A DNA stretch of 64,000 bases from Cenococcum geophilum 1.58. Lineage: Eukaryota > Ascomycota > Dothideomycetes > Gloniales > Gloniaceae. Every line of letters starts with the position of its first letter. The first letter of the stretch is position 1. Below are positions 33,675-47,798 of the stretch, one piece after another. The position numbers and the translations under genes are program-made. The stretch is from contig KV748208.1 in the NCBI GenBank assembly GCA_001692895.1, forward strand, positions 558,001 through 622,000, given 5' to 3'. The notes below the pieces were generated by a model. That model made no database searches and had not been told where the DNA came from. It worked only from the letters and a program-made list of their open reading frames with translations.

Positions 33675-36600
33675 ATTCTAATTACTTATAATCTGTTAGG
33701 AACGTATAGCTATTAATTAATAATGACGGACTATACTCCTATACCCTATAAAGCAACGCCCTTACTGTAGGAGGCTTAGAGAGTCTCCTTAGAGGAGCGC
33801 ATTCCCTCTACTTATAAAAAAAGTAGACTAGGAAGCCACGGCTAGTCCGTCTAACTTTATAAAACCCTTAGAAATAATTACCGCTAGGGAATTATTAGAG
33901 AGGTTACTATACGAGACCCTATAAAAAAACAAAAGAGTTAGAAATATAATTAAGATAAGTATATTAGGACTACTAAGAATAATTATAAGGACAGTTAAGA
34001 GAAGTATAGATACCCTAGACATAAAGCGGACTTAAAGGGGTAACGCTATACTATGCTGTAATGTTAGAAAAACCTAAATTCTATATAAAGGAACCTAATA
34101 AGTATAATGGTAATAGTCTCTAAAACTATAATTATTTTTATCTGTTAATATAAAACTAAGTTTTAGCTAGATCTAAAATATTACTCTAATAAGTATAATT
34201 AGATATTAATTACTTCTACCTTCCTAATAGTACCGTTAAGAGTTTATAAACACGCTATAAGAAGAAACTTACTATACCCCTTAAATTTAGCGAACTTAGA
34301 ACCTAGTTAGTTAATTAGGTTTAAGACCCTACTAATTAAGGGATGGACTATAACTAGTAATACTATAACGCTAAATAGTGGGATAGTTAGACTGTGGTCT
34401 AGTTTATAAATTACTTAGAAGAACTAGAAGATAATATACCTTACTTAGATTTATAGGATAATACTATATAACTTTACTAGCTACTTGCTAAGCTATAACC
34501 TAAGATTTAACAGGCTATATAAAAGAAGGGTGAAATTCCTACCTCTTAAGAAAAGCTTATCTCTAAAGCTACTTAGATTAAGAATGCTAAAAGAGACTAT
34601 CTAGGTAAGTAAAAGGAATAAGACGCTAATAATAAAGAGCGTAGGACTAAACCTAGCTTTAATAATAGGGGTAGATTCCAACCTAATTGCTTTATAGAAG
34701 GATAATATAAGTAGGCCTTATAGCCCTAGAGTAACGCTAATTAACCCTAAAATAATAATAGGTAAAGACCTAATCTATAAAAGGGGAACCGGGAGATATA
34801 TACCTATTATAACTATGGTAAAAAGGGCTACATAAGCCGTTTCTGCTAGTAGAAGAAGTAAAAGTCGGCCTAATTGGGAAAAGAGACAGCCTAGTAGATC
34901 TTTACTCCCTTATACTAGGCTAGTAAGAGAAGAAGGGAGTAAACTGCTGTATAGTTATTTCTATCTCTATTTAAGTTAATAATAAATAGGCAACGAGAGA
35001 CTACCTTATAGACAGTAGCGCGAGTATAGGGTTTATTTCTTAATTACTAGTAAAAGATTTAGATTTAGACCTTAGCGGCTTATAGGTACGCACCGTTTAA
35101 AGTATTAAAGGCCGCTGGATTCCGTGCTATAGGGAATAGATATTTCCCGTTGCTAGCTAGGACCGCGACGGTCTATAGGATATGTAGGAGATACGCTTCT
35201 ACGCCGCAGAAATTAAGGGGTATAACCTTGTTTTAGGATACCTATAGCTTCGCTAAGTTAACCTAGATATTAATTGGCCTTTAGCCTCGTATTAATACCG
35301 GAAGTCTTAATTACGCATTATAGTTAAGGATTAAGAGACTTTCCTAAGCTATATATAAGAAGAAGGGTGGGTATATATTATATATGCCACTTTTAACCCT
35401 AAGAATAAAGATATAGGGTATTTATTTTTGGATATCCGGCTATATATAGTTAAGGAACTAGAGATTCTGCAAAAATATATAGACCTAGAAGAGGTTTCTA
35501 ATAAAGAGGCTATATAAACTTTACTTAACTCTATGTTAGTTAAGTATAAGATAGATATAGGGGATAAGTAACCTCCTTTTGGACTACTATATAACTTATT
35601 AGAAAACGAGCTAGCCGTATTACGTTAGTATATAGTAGATAATCTTTAGAAAGGATAGATTTAGCCCTTTATAAGCCTAGTAGGGGTACCGATTATATTT
35701 ATACTAAAGAAGGACAGGACCCTTTGCCTTTATATTAACTATTAGGCGCTTAATAGGATTACTATAAAGAATTGCTACCTGCTACCCTTAATAGGGGAGC
35801 TTATTAATAGGCTGTTGGGCGTAAAAATATTTATAAAACTATATCTAAAAGATATATACTATTAAATCTGGATTAAAGCTAGCGATAAGTAGAAAACAGC
35901 GTTTTAAACACGGTATAGCTACTTTAAGTACCTAGTAATACTATTTAGGCTTACTAACATACTGGTAATATTTTAGGCCTATATTAATAAGGTATTATTA
36001 GGCCTATTAGATATAATATATATAGTTTATCTTAATAATATTATAGTCTACCCTAATAACTACGAAGTATATACGCACTATGTGTAAATAGTACTTAAAA
36101 AACTATGGGAATATAAGCTCTATATAAACCTAAAAAAATGCTTATTTTATATTACTAGTATTAATTTTCTAGGCTTTATTATTAGCGTTAATGGAGTATT
36201 AATAGAGAAAAGCCAAGTAGACGCTATTAGGGAATAGCTATACCCTATAATATTTAAAGAAGTATAGGTTTTCTTAGGTACGGCGAACTTCTACTAAAGG
36301 TTTATTATTTACTATTTATAAGTAATACTCCTAATTACTAATCTACTAAAAGGATCTAAGAATAGCAAGAAGTTAGGACCCTTTATATTTAGGGAAGCTA
36401 CTAAGTAGGCAATAGACTGGTTAAAGGATTTATTTATGTTGGCGCCTATCCTAATATACTTCTACTAGGAGCTATATATATACTTTAAAATAGATATATC
36501 CGGCTTTACCCTAGGGGTAATTATATCTTAATTAAAAGACGGAGAATAGCATCCTATGGCGTTTTAGTTAAGGAAAATAACCCCTATAGAGTAGTGTTAT

Positions 36601-39600
36601 ATAATATATAACTAGGAGCTACTTATAATAATAGTAGTAATAAAGTATTAGCAACATTATTATATAGGAAGTAATTATTCCATTAAAGTTCTTATAGACT
36701 ATAATAACCTAGAATACTTTATAACTATAAAGATGTTAAGCAGTTAATAAGTGAGATAGGTAGAGATACTATTACAGTATAACTTTAAAATTATATACCG
36801 CCTAGGAAAAATAAATCCTACTAATAGGTTATTAAGACGTCCAGATTATAAGATAGGGAGGATCTAGAATAGCATAGGGGAAATAATCCCTATATTGCAA
36901 AATTTACTTAAAAAAAAGAAGACTCTTTCCCTAAAATTATAGAATTTCGTAGTAGGGTAGAGGTCCTAGCAATATAGCTACGAAGCAATATAATTATAGA
37001 GCCGTAGGATATAGTTATAGACTAGGTTATAGACCAAGCAAACGTTATAAAGTTAGCGTACCCTAGAATTAGCGAGAATTCTATAGGATATGCTAAAGGT
37101 GTTACGGCACCTTTAACTTAACGGCGTATTAGCTATAAGTTTTTAGATCTAAAGGGGATAGGCAAGATACTTATCTATAGTATAGCACACTATATAATGG
37201 TAGGAGAATCTACTAGCACTAATAGTTTAAAACATTTTATGCTATGCCTTAAGTTTATAATAGCGGCAGGCGAAATAAAAGCGAGTAATCTACATAAAAC
37301 CTTTCTAGATCTTCTTCTTTAAGCTTAATAAAGGGATGCCTTTGCCTCTAGGGAGAGGTAGAAAGATATAGTAGAGACTAACTTAGCTAGAGTTACTAAG
37401 AAGCTATAGTAGCAAGACTAAAAGGGTTTATTGCGCTTTAAGGGTGCTATATATATCCTAAAGGACTAAGCGATTTAAGATAAAAATTTAAAGGTCTTTT
37501 ATAACGACCCTTTTAAGGGTTACTACGGTGCTAATAAAACCCTTAAGGCCGTTTAAAGGAAATACTTTTAGGATAGAATGTCTAAAGAGGTTAAGGACTA
37601 TATATTGAGGTATAATATATACTAAAGGATATAGATATCTAGGTATTACCTATATAGCAAGTTATTAGTACTTTCTATTCCACAGGGACCTATATTAAAA
37701 TTAATAATAGATTTTATTATAGGCTTACCCCCTACTAAGATAAGAACTAAAGAGGTTGCTAATACTATCCTAATAATTGTTAACAGGTATATAAAGTTTT
37801 TAGAATAGTTTACTATTATAATAATGATTACGGCAGCAGAACTAGTAGACCTATTTTTAAAATAGTAGCTCTTGTTTAGCACGCTAAGGGGAATTATGTC
37901 TAATAAAGGTACTGTATTTAATAGTATATTTTAGTCTTTATTCTATCTCTTGTTAAAAATATAGCAAAGGATAAGTACTACCTTTTACCCGCAAACAGAC
38001 GGGCTAATAGAGTGTTTAAATGCGTTATTAGAACACTACCTCCGCTACTATATTAATTATTAATAGGATAATTAGACATTGTGGTTGGCTTTAGTATAAC
38101 ATATATATAATATAAGTATTTATAGTAGTATAAAAATAACCCCTTATAAAGTATTGTTTGGGGTAAAAGTAAATAACCCCTAAAATGTTAAGAACATTAT
38201 TTCTAAAAGAGAGGCACTGGCGGCGTCCAAAAGAATTAAGTAAATAAGAATTCGCAAAGAGGAACTTAAAAAGCACTTACTAGACGCCTAGGCTATATAA
38301 AAAAGGTACTATAATAAAAAATATATGCTAAAAGAATTTAAGATAGGAGACGAAGTCTTACTATTTATAAAAAAAATATCCAAATAAAACGCATTAAGAA
38401 GAAGCTGGATTACTAGTAGCTTAGACCCTTTAAGATAGTTAAGAAAACTAAAGGAAACTAAGCCTATAAATTAGAATTACCGAAATCTTATCTAATATAT
38501 TCTATATTTTATATTTCCTTACTAAAGCTATACTAGAGAAGAGATAGTATAGAACCGCCCCTACTTAGTGAAATTAATAGGGAACTGGAATAGAATATAG
38601 AAGACATTTTAGACTAAAGATGGCGCCAAAAAAAGCGCGAATTTTTAGTTTATTAAAAAGGATACTCTTAGGCGTATAATAGTTAGAAATTTAAGGAGTA
38701 CCTTTAGCCGGGATACAATACCGTAATTAAAACCTTCCTAAGAACTAAAGGTAAAGATTTAGAAATGGTTCCGGATATACTATAGGTAAAGTAATAAGAA
38801 AGACCCTATAAATTAAAACTATAGGATTAAGTATAGGCATTAAGAATGGAAACGTTTTGCTATTATAATAGAGATCCTAGAATCCTATAAGGGGAAGCCT
38901 ATAGGATTTATAAGAGAACTACTAGGGATACTATCTAACGAAGACGCTGTTTAAGAATAAGTAGTAGCAATATAAGAAAAGGCCTTAGGGATTTAGAAGG
39001 ACCCCCTAAGGATAAAAGGAGAGTATTTAGTCTAGCACTAAAGATATATAGTAGAGTTAATAATATAAAGAGGAGTAAAAGGATAGCCTATAAAGAATTA
39101 GAAATTTTAAGAAATTATAAGGCACCTATAGGAATATTACCCGTTTATTATATATAGGGATTATAGTAGTGCACTACGTTTATATAGATTGTTACTAAGG
39201 CTTAGAGTAAAGGCATTTCTAAAGTATAAAGTTAATTCCTAATAATAGGGCATCCTAGAGGCACCTAAAAGGCACTATATAAAGCTATTCTATAAGAAGA
39301 AGGAAAGAGCTAGGTAATAACTTAAATACTAGTAGCAGTAATAGAAGCCTCTTCTTTTATCTTAACGGTATTATTAACGGTATTATTAGCTTCTCTATCC
39401 CTAAAAGCATTAGCACTTCCACTAATATTCTTCTTAAAATAATAGGTATTAGAAGGACTAGCATAGGCGGGAGACTAGCAAGGAGAATATTTATCTTAAC
39501 CTTTGTCGCTATTCTTAGTATCCCTAGGTTCTAAATTAGCGTCTAAGTAGGGATTAGAGAGACGTTAGTTAAAGGAGTTAGTATAGTTTCTAAGTAAGTT

Positions 39601-40733
39601 ACTAGAGAAACTTACCTGGCTAAAGTAGCCCGCGTAAGAGTATAAATGTTATTATTAATAAGGACGAGCTGTTTATATATACGCTCTTAGACACTATATA
39701 TCTAAGATTATTATATCTCTATAGTAGTGGAAACCCTTATTAAATTAAAGAGTCTATAAGTAAGGGAAGATACCTTCTATCCCTACCTGTTACTATTAGA
39801 ATATTAGCGGAAATCTTAGATAGCGCGTTAGAGTCTATAAGTCTTATACATATAGATAGCGGGGATTTAGTATAATTAGCGAAATTTAGAATAGGACGGA
39901 ATAGGAAATACTAGGATACAGGTCTTTCTCCTACTACAATAATAGGAGTACTTAGATTTATTTTTACTAGAGTAAGGCATCTTATAGATATAGGAAGGAT
40001 CCTATATAAGAGTATAAACGCAGTAATAATAGCATTTTAGGGAAACTGCCGTAAGAGTAATAGATGCTATTTAGGGCGTTACTAGGAGAGAAATAACACT
40101 GCCGCCGGTTTAGGGACGCGCAGAAGAACTATAAGCCATTATAAGAGAATACTCTAAGAAGTTAGTATTATTATAAGAAGATAAGGTAGGGATCCTGTTA
40201 CTTATAAACGCGTTAAGAAAAGATAATAAGGTAGTAATGGAAGTATAGCTAGAGATATAGAAGCTGAAAGGCGAGATATAATAAAAATAGCCTATTTAAG
40301 AATAAGACGAATGGTGTTGTTAATAGAAGGATAAGGGAGAGATGACGACTTATAAACAGAAAGAAATTAAAATAAAAGACGTTATTATTAAAGCCTATTT
40401 AGGTAAATAGGGATAGTAGTTAGTTAACGTATTATACTAGATAACCTCTAGATCTATTTATAATAAATTCCTAAAATTAAAGAGGTAAATCCCACTAAAT
40501 TTTTATTACTATTATTAAAATCCTATTATAAAAGCACTATAAGGAGCTAGGGTAGGAGAAGAGTAGAGAAATAAAAGATAAAGTAAAGTTCCGCGCTAGT
40601 AAAGAGCTAGCGCTAAGTTATATTATAAAGTACCTTTCCACTAAGGGTTTCCCTAGTAGTTTTAGCCGGAACTCTATAAAAGCTTAGTAGAGGCGAAGTC
40701 TTAAAGGACTAAGACCCTAAGAGGGGAGGCAAT

Positions 40734-41064
40734 TATAATGAAATCCCCTGGGAGGTATATATCTAATAAGATAGTAGGAGGTTTTATTTATATCCTATCT
40801 ATATTCTAAAAGATATAGTTAGATAGGTTAGGGGCAAAAGGTTTTACTAGTATTTTAGAAGGAATATATAGGAAGCTAGTTCCCCTCTAGAGAAGAACTA
40901 GTAATTAGTCTCTAAATAGAAGTGGTTAAAAGTATTTGTCCTTTAATATATAAAAACTTATTCTACCTTCTACTTACCTTTAACATATCTTTAACTTACC
41001 TTCTACTTACCGGTAATACTGTTAATTAGATAATTATATATTCTAGTTAGGCTAGCCTCTTATA
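40734..41064 (+). repeat. 3' LTR of the second Gypsy
   Basis: 331 bp, equal in length to its partner, directly followed by the AACTC target duplication. Confidence 0.85.
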
Positions 41065-41069
41065 AACTC

Positions 41070-42174
41070 TAAATTTGTTTATAATATATATATATCTTTT
41101 ACCTATATATTAACCTTCTTTTATACCCACTTATAAGGGCTAAAAAACTTTGATTTTACTTTAGTTATACCCTATTAATTTATATAAAATTTTTATTTAA
41201 AGTAGCTAATTACTTATATTTTACTAAGGGGCTTAATATTACTACCCTAACTAAAGACCTAAGCTATTTTTTTATTTATAATTACGTATATAAGGAGGAA
41301 ATTTTTATAAGTTCTATTTAAGTACCTAATTAGTAAGCAAGGCCTACTATATAGGAGTTAATTGCTATTAATATTGGTATGTAAATTGCTTTAGAGGTTT
41401 GCCATTTAATTAATCGCTTAAAATTAACAAAGGGCACTATACGCGAGCATAGCTTTTCGCGTAGACTTATAAACACCAGATTCAAAATCTGAAATAGCTA
41501 TTTATAACTTCTGCTTATTTTGATCTATATTGATCAATTCGTTATAGAGAAAATAGGTTGACAAGTTAGTGGTTTGATTTTGGTTAGGTAACCGACTTCG
41601 GGAAGTAACCGAGTTCTAGGGGTCCGAGCTTATAGTACCTCGTCAAAAGTGTCCGTGTCGAGCGCATTTTTAAGATAATAGCCCCATTAAATTATTATAT
41701 AACAACTATATAATTAATTTTAAAGCTTTAAAAAATATTTAAAGTTCATATTATATATAAGCTTTAGCTATTATAACTTTTTTTTAAAATTTAAAACCTA
41801 TAATTCTTTTAGAAAACCTATTAATTCTTTACTAAAACCTATAATACATAATATATATTTTCTACTACTATATATTAATTTTTTTAAAAGAAATTTAATG
41901 TCTTATAAAGATTTATATTTATTATAAAGATTTATATTTATTATAAAGATTTATATTTATTATAAAGATTTATATTTAAATTTAAATTTTAAAAGCATAA
42001 AAGTTTATTATAAGATTATTAAATTTAAATTTTTGAATTTGTATGGAAAATTGCGCTTTTTTCTACCTTTTTAACTTTATAACCTTATAATAATTTTATA
42101 TATTTTTTAAATAAAAATTTAAATAAAAAGACTTTTAGTAAAAGTAAATCTTTAGAGAATGATAAATTTTTAAG
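41070..42174. other. AT-rich DNA with a 19-bp tandem repeat and a dispersed repeat
   Basis: No gene was recognised. Four head-to-tail units of TATAAAGATTTATATTTAT lie at about 41,903-41,979. A segment at about 41,585-41,645 matches 27,930-28,000 in inverse orientation. Near 41,490 an AGATTCAAAATCT hairpin recalls a tRNA-Leu(CAA) anticodon arm, but no other tRNA part could be found. Confidence 0.5.
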
Positions 42175-42189
42175 AAATATTTTTAATAT

Positions 42190-45100
42190 TATTATTTATT
42201 GCTTAACGTCCGATTTAGATCCCTATTAGGCCTACGCGGACTACTCCTTATATATATATGGGGAGAAAACTCTATTTAAGAAAACCCCATAATTTATCTC
42301 CCCGCCTTTTAGGACTCGCCTATAAGGCGCCAATAAGGCGCCTATAAGTCACCTATAGTACTCTACTACCTTACTTTTTAACCTCCTTAGGAACCACTAT
42401 TGCCGTAATAAGCCTATAGACGCGCTAGTATTATAAACTTTACTTTACTACTATAGAGTTATTAAGGGGCGCCCGTTGCTTGCCCCCCCGCCCTTTATTA
42501 CTATTTCCCTTATAACCCGGAACTAGTTTAGTATATTTTAGCTAATAAGCCACTAGGTAACCGCCTTAAGGCCTTTTTATATTAAGAGTAGTGTGTTATA
42601 GTTCTTTATGCTAGCTACTAAAAGCATTACTTCTTAGTTAGTGCGTAAAGGGCATAACAGTATTATATATTTTAGTATCTGTCTTAGCTAGCTATATTCG
42701 CATCTCGGGCTACCTACTAGGATACTTACCCAGTAGAGCCAGTCTTTTAGTCCTATTATTCCTGTTCTTAAAAGTATTGCTATTATATTTTCTGCCTTTA
42801 TTAGGCCTTCTCAGAGCCCTAGAGTATTTACCCCCTATAGCATTAACCATACTACAGCTTAGGTTCCTCTTGCCTTAATTAACCTCTATACCTTTAACTC
42901 CTATATACCTCTTTAGCGTTAGTCCAGCCAGTGTTATATTACAGTAGATAGTTTCCTAGCATTCTTTTATACTTTACTTTAGCTCCTTTCTCTCTCTTGC
43001 TATTATCTTTACTAGCCTCTTACACGTCTCCCTTCCTCCTCTATATAGGCCTAGGCCCTAAAGCAGCACTATTCTTCTTCTACTTTCTTTACCTGTTTCT
43101 CTAATATATCTCCCCTACTTTAGGGTTATTGGTTTATTCTCCTATAGGGCGCCCTAGAATCCCTCTATAGTTTATTTAGGCGTGTCTTAATATACTTTAT
43201 AATATTAAAGTTACGTTTATTTTACGCCCTTTATATTGCAGCGGCTTTAATATATAGTTATAGGGGGGGAATATTAGCTTCCTTNTNAAGNAGTNCTNTA
43301 GCCNTTNGCTTATATCCGCCTATTATNCTCTANAGGNAGGCTATTTAGACCTTTTAGAGTGGTTTAAGGAGCGATTTAGGGGGGCCTTTCTTAGATTCTC
43401 TAATAGCCCAAATACTAGACCTATACGTTATAGTTGGCCAGATAACTGCTGTATATAGTAGGCGTGACCTCTAAAAGCATAGACCCTATATAGAATTAAC
43501 AATCCTAGATAATACGATATACTATACTTAGCCCTTACGGGCCGCTTACGCTGTATATACACTCCACCAGAGCTTACTATCTACCTATACTCCTAATACC
43601 CTTAGGCCCTAAACTAGTTAACCCCTAAAGCCTTAAATATAAATTATATACTAGAGATCTATAAATTAGTTGCGTTTTCTTATAAAGTAGATTAGCTAGT
43701 ATTTCTCTAGTAAGAATTAGACTCTATATCGTCTTACCTATTCTATATAGGTATTATAAGCTTTCTCTAGTGTTCTGTAATTCTTTACGGCTATTGGCCC
43801 GTATATAATTAGGTTTGTGTTATTAACGAAGCCTATCCCCTAAGTCGCCCCTTCCTTAAAGGAGTTAAGTAGGTTGCTTATAAAGAAAAGGAAGAGTATA
43901 GGCAAGAGGGGTAATCCTTATAGTATTCCTGTTGTAACTATAATAGGGGGGCTCTAGTATCTACTGAAGACTAATAATATTTATTTCTAACCTATAAACC
44001 CTTAAACAAATTATATAATCCATTTTAGGAAGCCTTTTACCCTAAGAATATATAGGAGACACTTATAGGGTACGTTATTATAGGCGCCGCTAATATCTAG
44101 GCTGAGTATTAATACTATAAAGTCTCTTCGCATCGCCCATACGGATTTAATAGTGGTAGTGAGTAGCGTAAGTACTAATAGTGTTAAGCGGTTCTTTCTT
44201 GCCCCTATTTNGCTTTATAGTAGTAGGNNNTNTTNCTNNNCNNTATCTNCTATATANTCCGCTATTACCNTTTCTAAGATCTTACTAAGGGTGTTTTCTA
44301 AGGCAATAGGGCGGTAGCTTTTTAGGATTAAGTAATTTACTTTACCTTCTTTCCATAAAACAACCGTCGTTATAGATCTTCTAAGTTATGGGTAATAGCC
44401 TATAGTAAAGCATACCCTAGCTATATTTGTAAGCTAGGGTGCTATAAATAGTCCATAGGTTTTTAAGGCCTTATTTAGAATCCTATCTAGTCCTAGTACT
44501 ATATTATTTAAAAGGCGGCTAATAGTTCTAGCTATTTCCTCTATTATTATATCGCTATTAACCCTTAGGCGAGTTACCGGTGTTTCACCTATAATATCAC
44601 TAAGGTCTGCCGGAGCCGGTTAGGGAAAAAACCTCTCTATAAAGATCTTTGCCTTTTTATTATTATTATTAGTAGCCTATAATTCCCCTGCTCTTTATAG
44701 GGGTAGTAGGTATAAGTCTTCTACTAGGCGCCCTACCTTTTTTTTTACCCATTTTACTATAGCCTAAAGGCCCTTATTATAGGGGAGGCTTAGGTTAAAA
44801 GTATACTTATTTATAAACCGTCTCCAGTTATTCCTTACTTCTTTCTTTAGGGTATTCTTTAACTAGTTTCTCATGTCTTTATATCGTCTCTTATTTTTAG
44901 GGTTATAGCTACTTATATATTTCCTTCTTACTTATTATTAGCTAGTAATAAGAACCGCGCATTATATAGACTATGCGTGTCGCGTATAGGGGCCCAGTTT
45001 TAAGACCGGGCAGTACTCTTTTAGCCCATTTTTAATTGCTACCTAAATCCTTTCTAATCTTTGGTCAATTTCCTTAGGGGTAGCTAATAAGCCTTGCTTG

Positions 45101-47783
45101 TTTAGAATTAGGTAGATTTCTTCTAGGTCTTAGAGTTATTGTTTAACTATATTAAGGAAACTGTTTATCTTAAGCTTCCTTATTACATATCTTTTACTAC
45201 TTAGTTACGCCTTAATATCCAAATCTAGCTGTATTTGGATAGGGATATAGTCTAAGGCGAGTGCCTATTTTTCTTTAGGGTTGTACCTTTTAAGTCTCTA
45301 GTATAGGCCTTTATCTATAAATATAAGGTCAATTGTACTTCTGGAGGTTCCTTATTGCCATATAGTTGCTCCTAGAGGGGTGGCTAACTTAAGGCCCTAG
45401 GTGTCTATAGCTCTTAGTAGGCACTCTACCTATTAATTAGCAGCAATATAGATACCCCCCTACTATAGGTGGTAGAGGTTTATATCTCCTAATAGAATAA
45501 ACTCTATGCCTTTGGTTTCTAGTAAGCTTATTACTAATATAATATTCTCTATTTATGGGACCCCTTTAACCCTAGGGTTATATACATTAATAATTTATAC
45601 CGGTCCTCTATATGTCTAGATTATTATAACTGCAATATTTAGGTTAACTGCCTGCTATAACTATAAGGATAGGCTAATAGCCTTGCTAATTATAAAGCAT
45701 ACGTATATAGCTGCTTTTGGTTCGTATAGGAGCTAGAATCCTTAGGGGCAGTATGTTAATTATATATAGGTATTATAGTACGGCTCTTATATAGCAAGGA
45801 TATAGTGTTTCTTTAGGTCTAAACTGTCTAGTAAAGGCCTTACAAGATGGTGGTTTATATTACCGCAGTTATACTATATAATAGATAGGTGGCGGACCCC
45901 TAGCAAGGGTCCTTCGCCTCTTCTTTATTCCTTACTTCTTCTGTTTCTACTTTCTCTAGAATATTTAGAACTTCTATCTCTTGTGTTTATACCCTAGTTA
46001 CTACTTATTTTATATAAAGCTTTCTATTCCCGTATCTTATATTCTTACTAGCACTTCTATATCTAAATCTATTAATATCTCCGGTTCCTCCCCTATTCTT
46101 ACTAGCTGGCTATATACCCTTTATAGGTCGGTTATAAATATTATATTTACCGCGTTAAATCTAATTCTTAATTATCCTAGTCTTAAGCTTGCTATAGCTG
46201 TCTATAGGGGTTTTCCTACTAGGCGTCCTCTCTTTTGTGTCCCCTGTAACCCTTATATCCCTATATAGTCTAGTAATATCGCACGGCGCCACTTCTGGCC
46301 CATTAAGGCTTGGGATGGCTAGCCTAGCCCCCTAGTACTAAAGGTAGGAAACGCTGGGAAGGCACCTACGTCCCCCTAGCTTATCGCCTATTGTTTTTAT
46401 TTATATAACCTAATATATAGTTGTTCCCGTAGCTGTTAAGCCCTTACCTTCCACCTCCTATATTTAATGCAGTCTTCTCTCTCCTACGCCTTATATATGC
46501 TTTAGTGGCAGTTTACGCATTTTATTTAGTCTTAATTTAAGCAGTGTTTTATATCATAGGGGCCTATATAGTGGCCGCAGCACACCTACGCTGCGCATGT
46601 GGATTAGGTGTGTCCCTATTATATATAGCGGTAGTATTATTTTAGGCGTAGTCTGTAGTTATAAAGCCTTGCGTTATATATAAGGCCATTTATAATTATT
46701 CCTTTTTAGATAAGGAGTTTTTGCATTCTTAATATATATATACTAACGATAAGGGAGCTATATGTTTAACTAGTATCTCCCTAGCAAGTCTCTAGCAACC
46801 CTTATATCCTCTTATTATTTTTATTATTTACTTAGTTTATATTTTCCTATTAAAGCTATTAGATTTAGGTAATCTTAAGGCCTAGTATAAGGCGTTCTAT
46901 ATGTTTTACTATCTCCTATATAGTTGCTATGTTGTCCGCCTAGCGTCCCTTTTCTACCCTAAGGCTTATAGGAACCGCTAGGACTTTAACTAAGTAGTTT
47001 TTACGGAGCACTTTTATGCTAATACGTTCTCCTAGCCTATCCCCTATCCTTACGGCTCGTTCCTTTACCTATTGGTCCTTTAGGGTAACTCTAATATCTC
47101 CGCTCCTAAGGTGTCGGACTATAACTACGTCGTAAACCTCTTTATAAATCTCCGTAAGGACTTCTATTTCTAATTATCCCCTAAACCCCTCTACTTTTTC
47201 TATATTTAGTTATATTNTAATTATATATCCGGTTATTATCTTAAGGGGGGTAGGTTCCCTATACTATAGAAGCGCGGCTACGGCGGCCTAGGTACGGTTC
47301 GCTAGTAAAGGGGGGTTTTATTTATTTTTAATTTTGCTTAGCCGTTAGAGGATTTAATTAAGTGTTTATTAGAGGGGCGCCTAAGGTTCGCTAAACTAGC
47401 GGAGCCATTCTGCTAGCTGTATTAGTTCGTTATAGCTAATAGTTACTTCCCTATAATTCTGGATACTAGACGCGTTTAGTAGGCTTTATATTTTATTAGA
47501 TGCCTTCTTAGTAGAGGTGTTTCCGCTTTATAGTGTGGTATTCGCCCATCTTTATTGTGGAGGGCCGTTGTTAGGCGTGGATCTGGCGGTTACGCGCGAG
47601 TGCAAGCCACCGTCGGTCGACGTATGCCTTCCCTGCGATGCATGCATCTTAGGGGGATTCTCTAGGTGTTTTTCAGGGTTCTTTTTGGTTGGTTTTAGTC
47701 TTTTTAGGCCGGGTGCAGCAAGAGCTCCTTTTATTAGTTATAATAATTAGACACAAAAGATTTAATAAAAGGTATCGCAGTCA
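42190..47783 (-). mobile_element. Full-length LINE (Tad1/I-like, copy B), RIP-degraded
   Basis: A 5.6-kb minus-strand non-LTR retrotransposon with a perfect 15-bp target duplication AAATATTTTTAATAT (42,175-42,189 and 47,784-47,798). Its tail is AAT-rich (42,190-42,200), as in copy A. Order from the 5' end: ORF1 (about 47,560-46,350) with a cysteine/histidine knuckle near 46,580; an endonuclease with a GDINLYHL block near 45,480; a reverse transcriptase with GIGFVNNTNLIIY (about 43,805-43,845, the F-V-D-D site with RIP-like changes); and a C-terminal domain to about 42,600. RIP stops are frequent. The first 250 bp at the 5' end keep more CpA/TpG than the rest. Clusters of ambiguous bases at 43,285-43,330 and 44,212-44,270 point to assembly uncertainty. 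Confidence 0.87.
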
Positions 47784-47798
47784 AAATATTTTTAATAT

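Larger units (their letters stand above)
33344..41064 (+). mobile_element. Gypsy LTR retrotransposon, second family, full-length but degraded
   Basis: Complete 7.7-kb element with 331-bp LTRs (33,344-33,674 and 40,734-41,064) and the target duplication AACTC (33,339-33,343 and 41,065-41,069). A purine-rich tract (about 40,720-40,731) precedes the 3' LTR and fixes plus orientation. Parts in order: gag with a CCHC knuckle near 34,800, protease region, reverse transcriptase (about 35,690-36,060), RNase H (about 36,450-36,800), integrase (about 37,450-38,150), then a long 3' region. RIP is strong and there are many breaks, so it is inactive. The LTRs differ far more than those of the 29,877 element, which suggests an older insertion and more RIP. 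Confidence 0.88.

Noticed and set aside
41470-41500. A tRNA-Leu(CAA)-like anticodon arm (AGATTCAAAATCT)
   Set aside because: No acceptor, D or T arm could be paired with it; likely a chance hairpin in AT-rich DNA.
47517-47750. 77-codon plus-strand frame
   Set aside because: Antisense to the 5' end of LINE copy B; no recognisable features.
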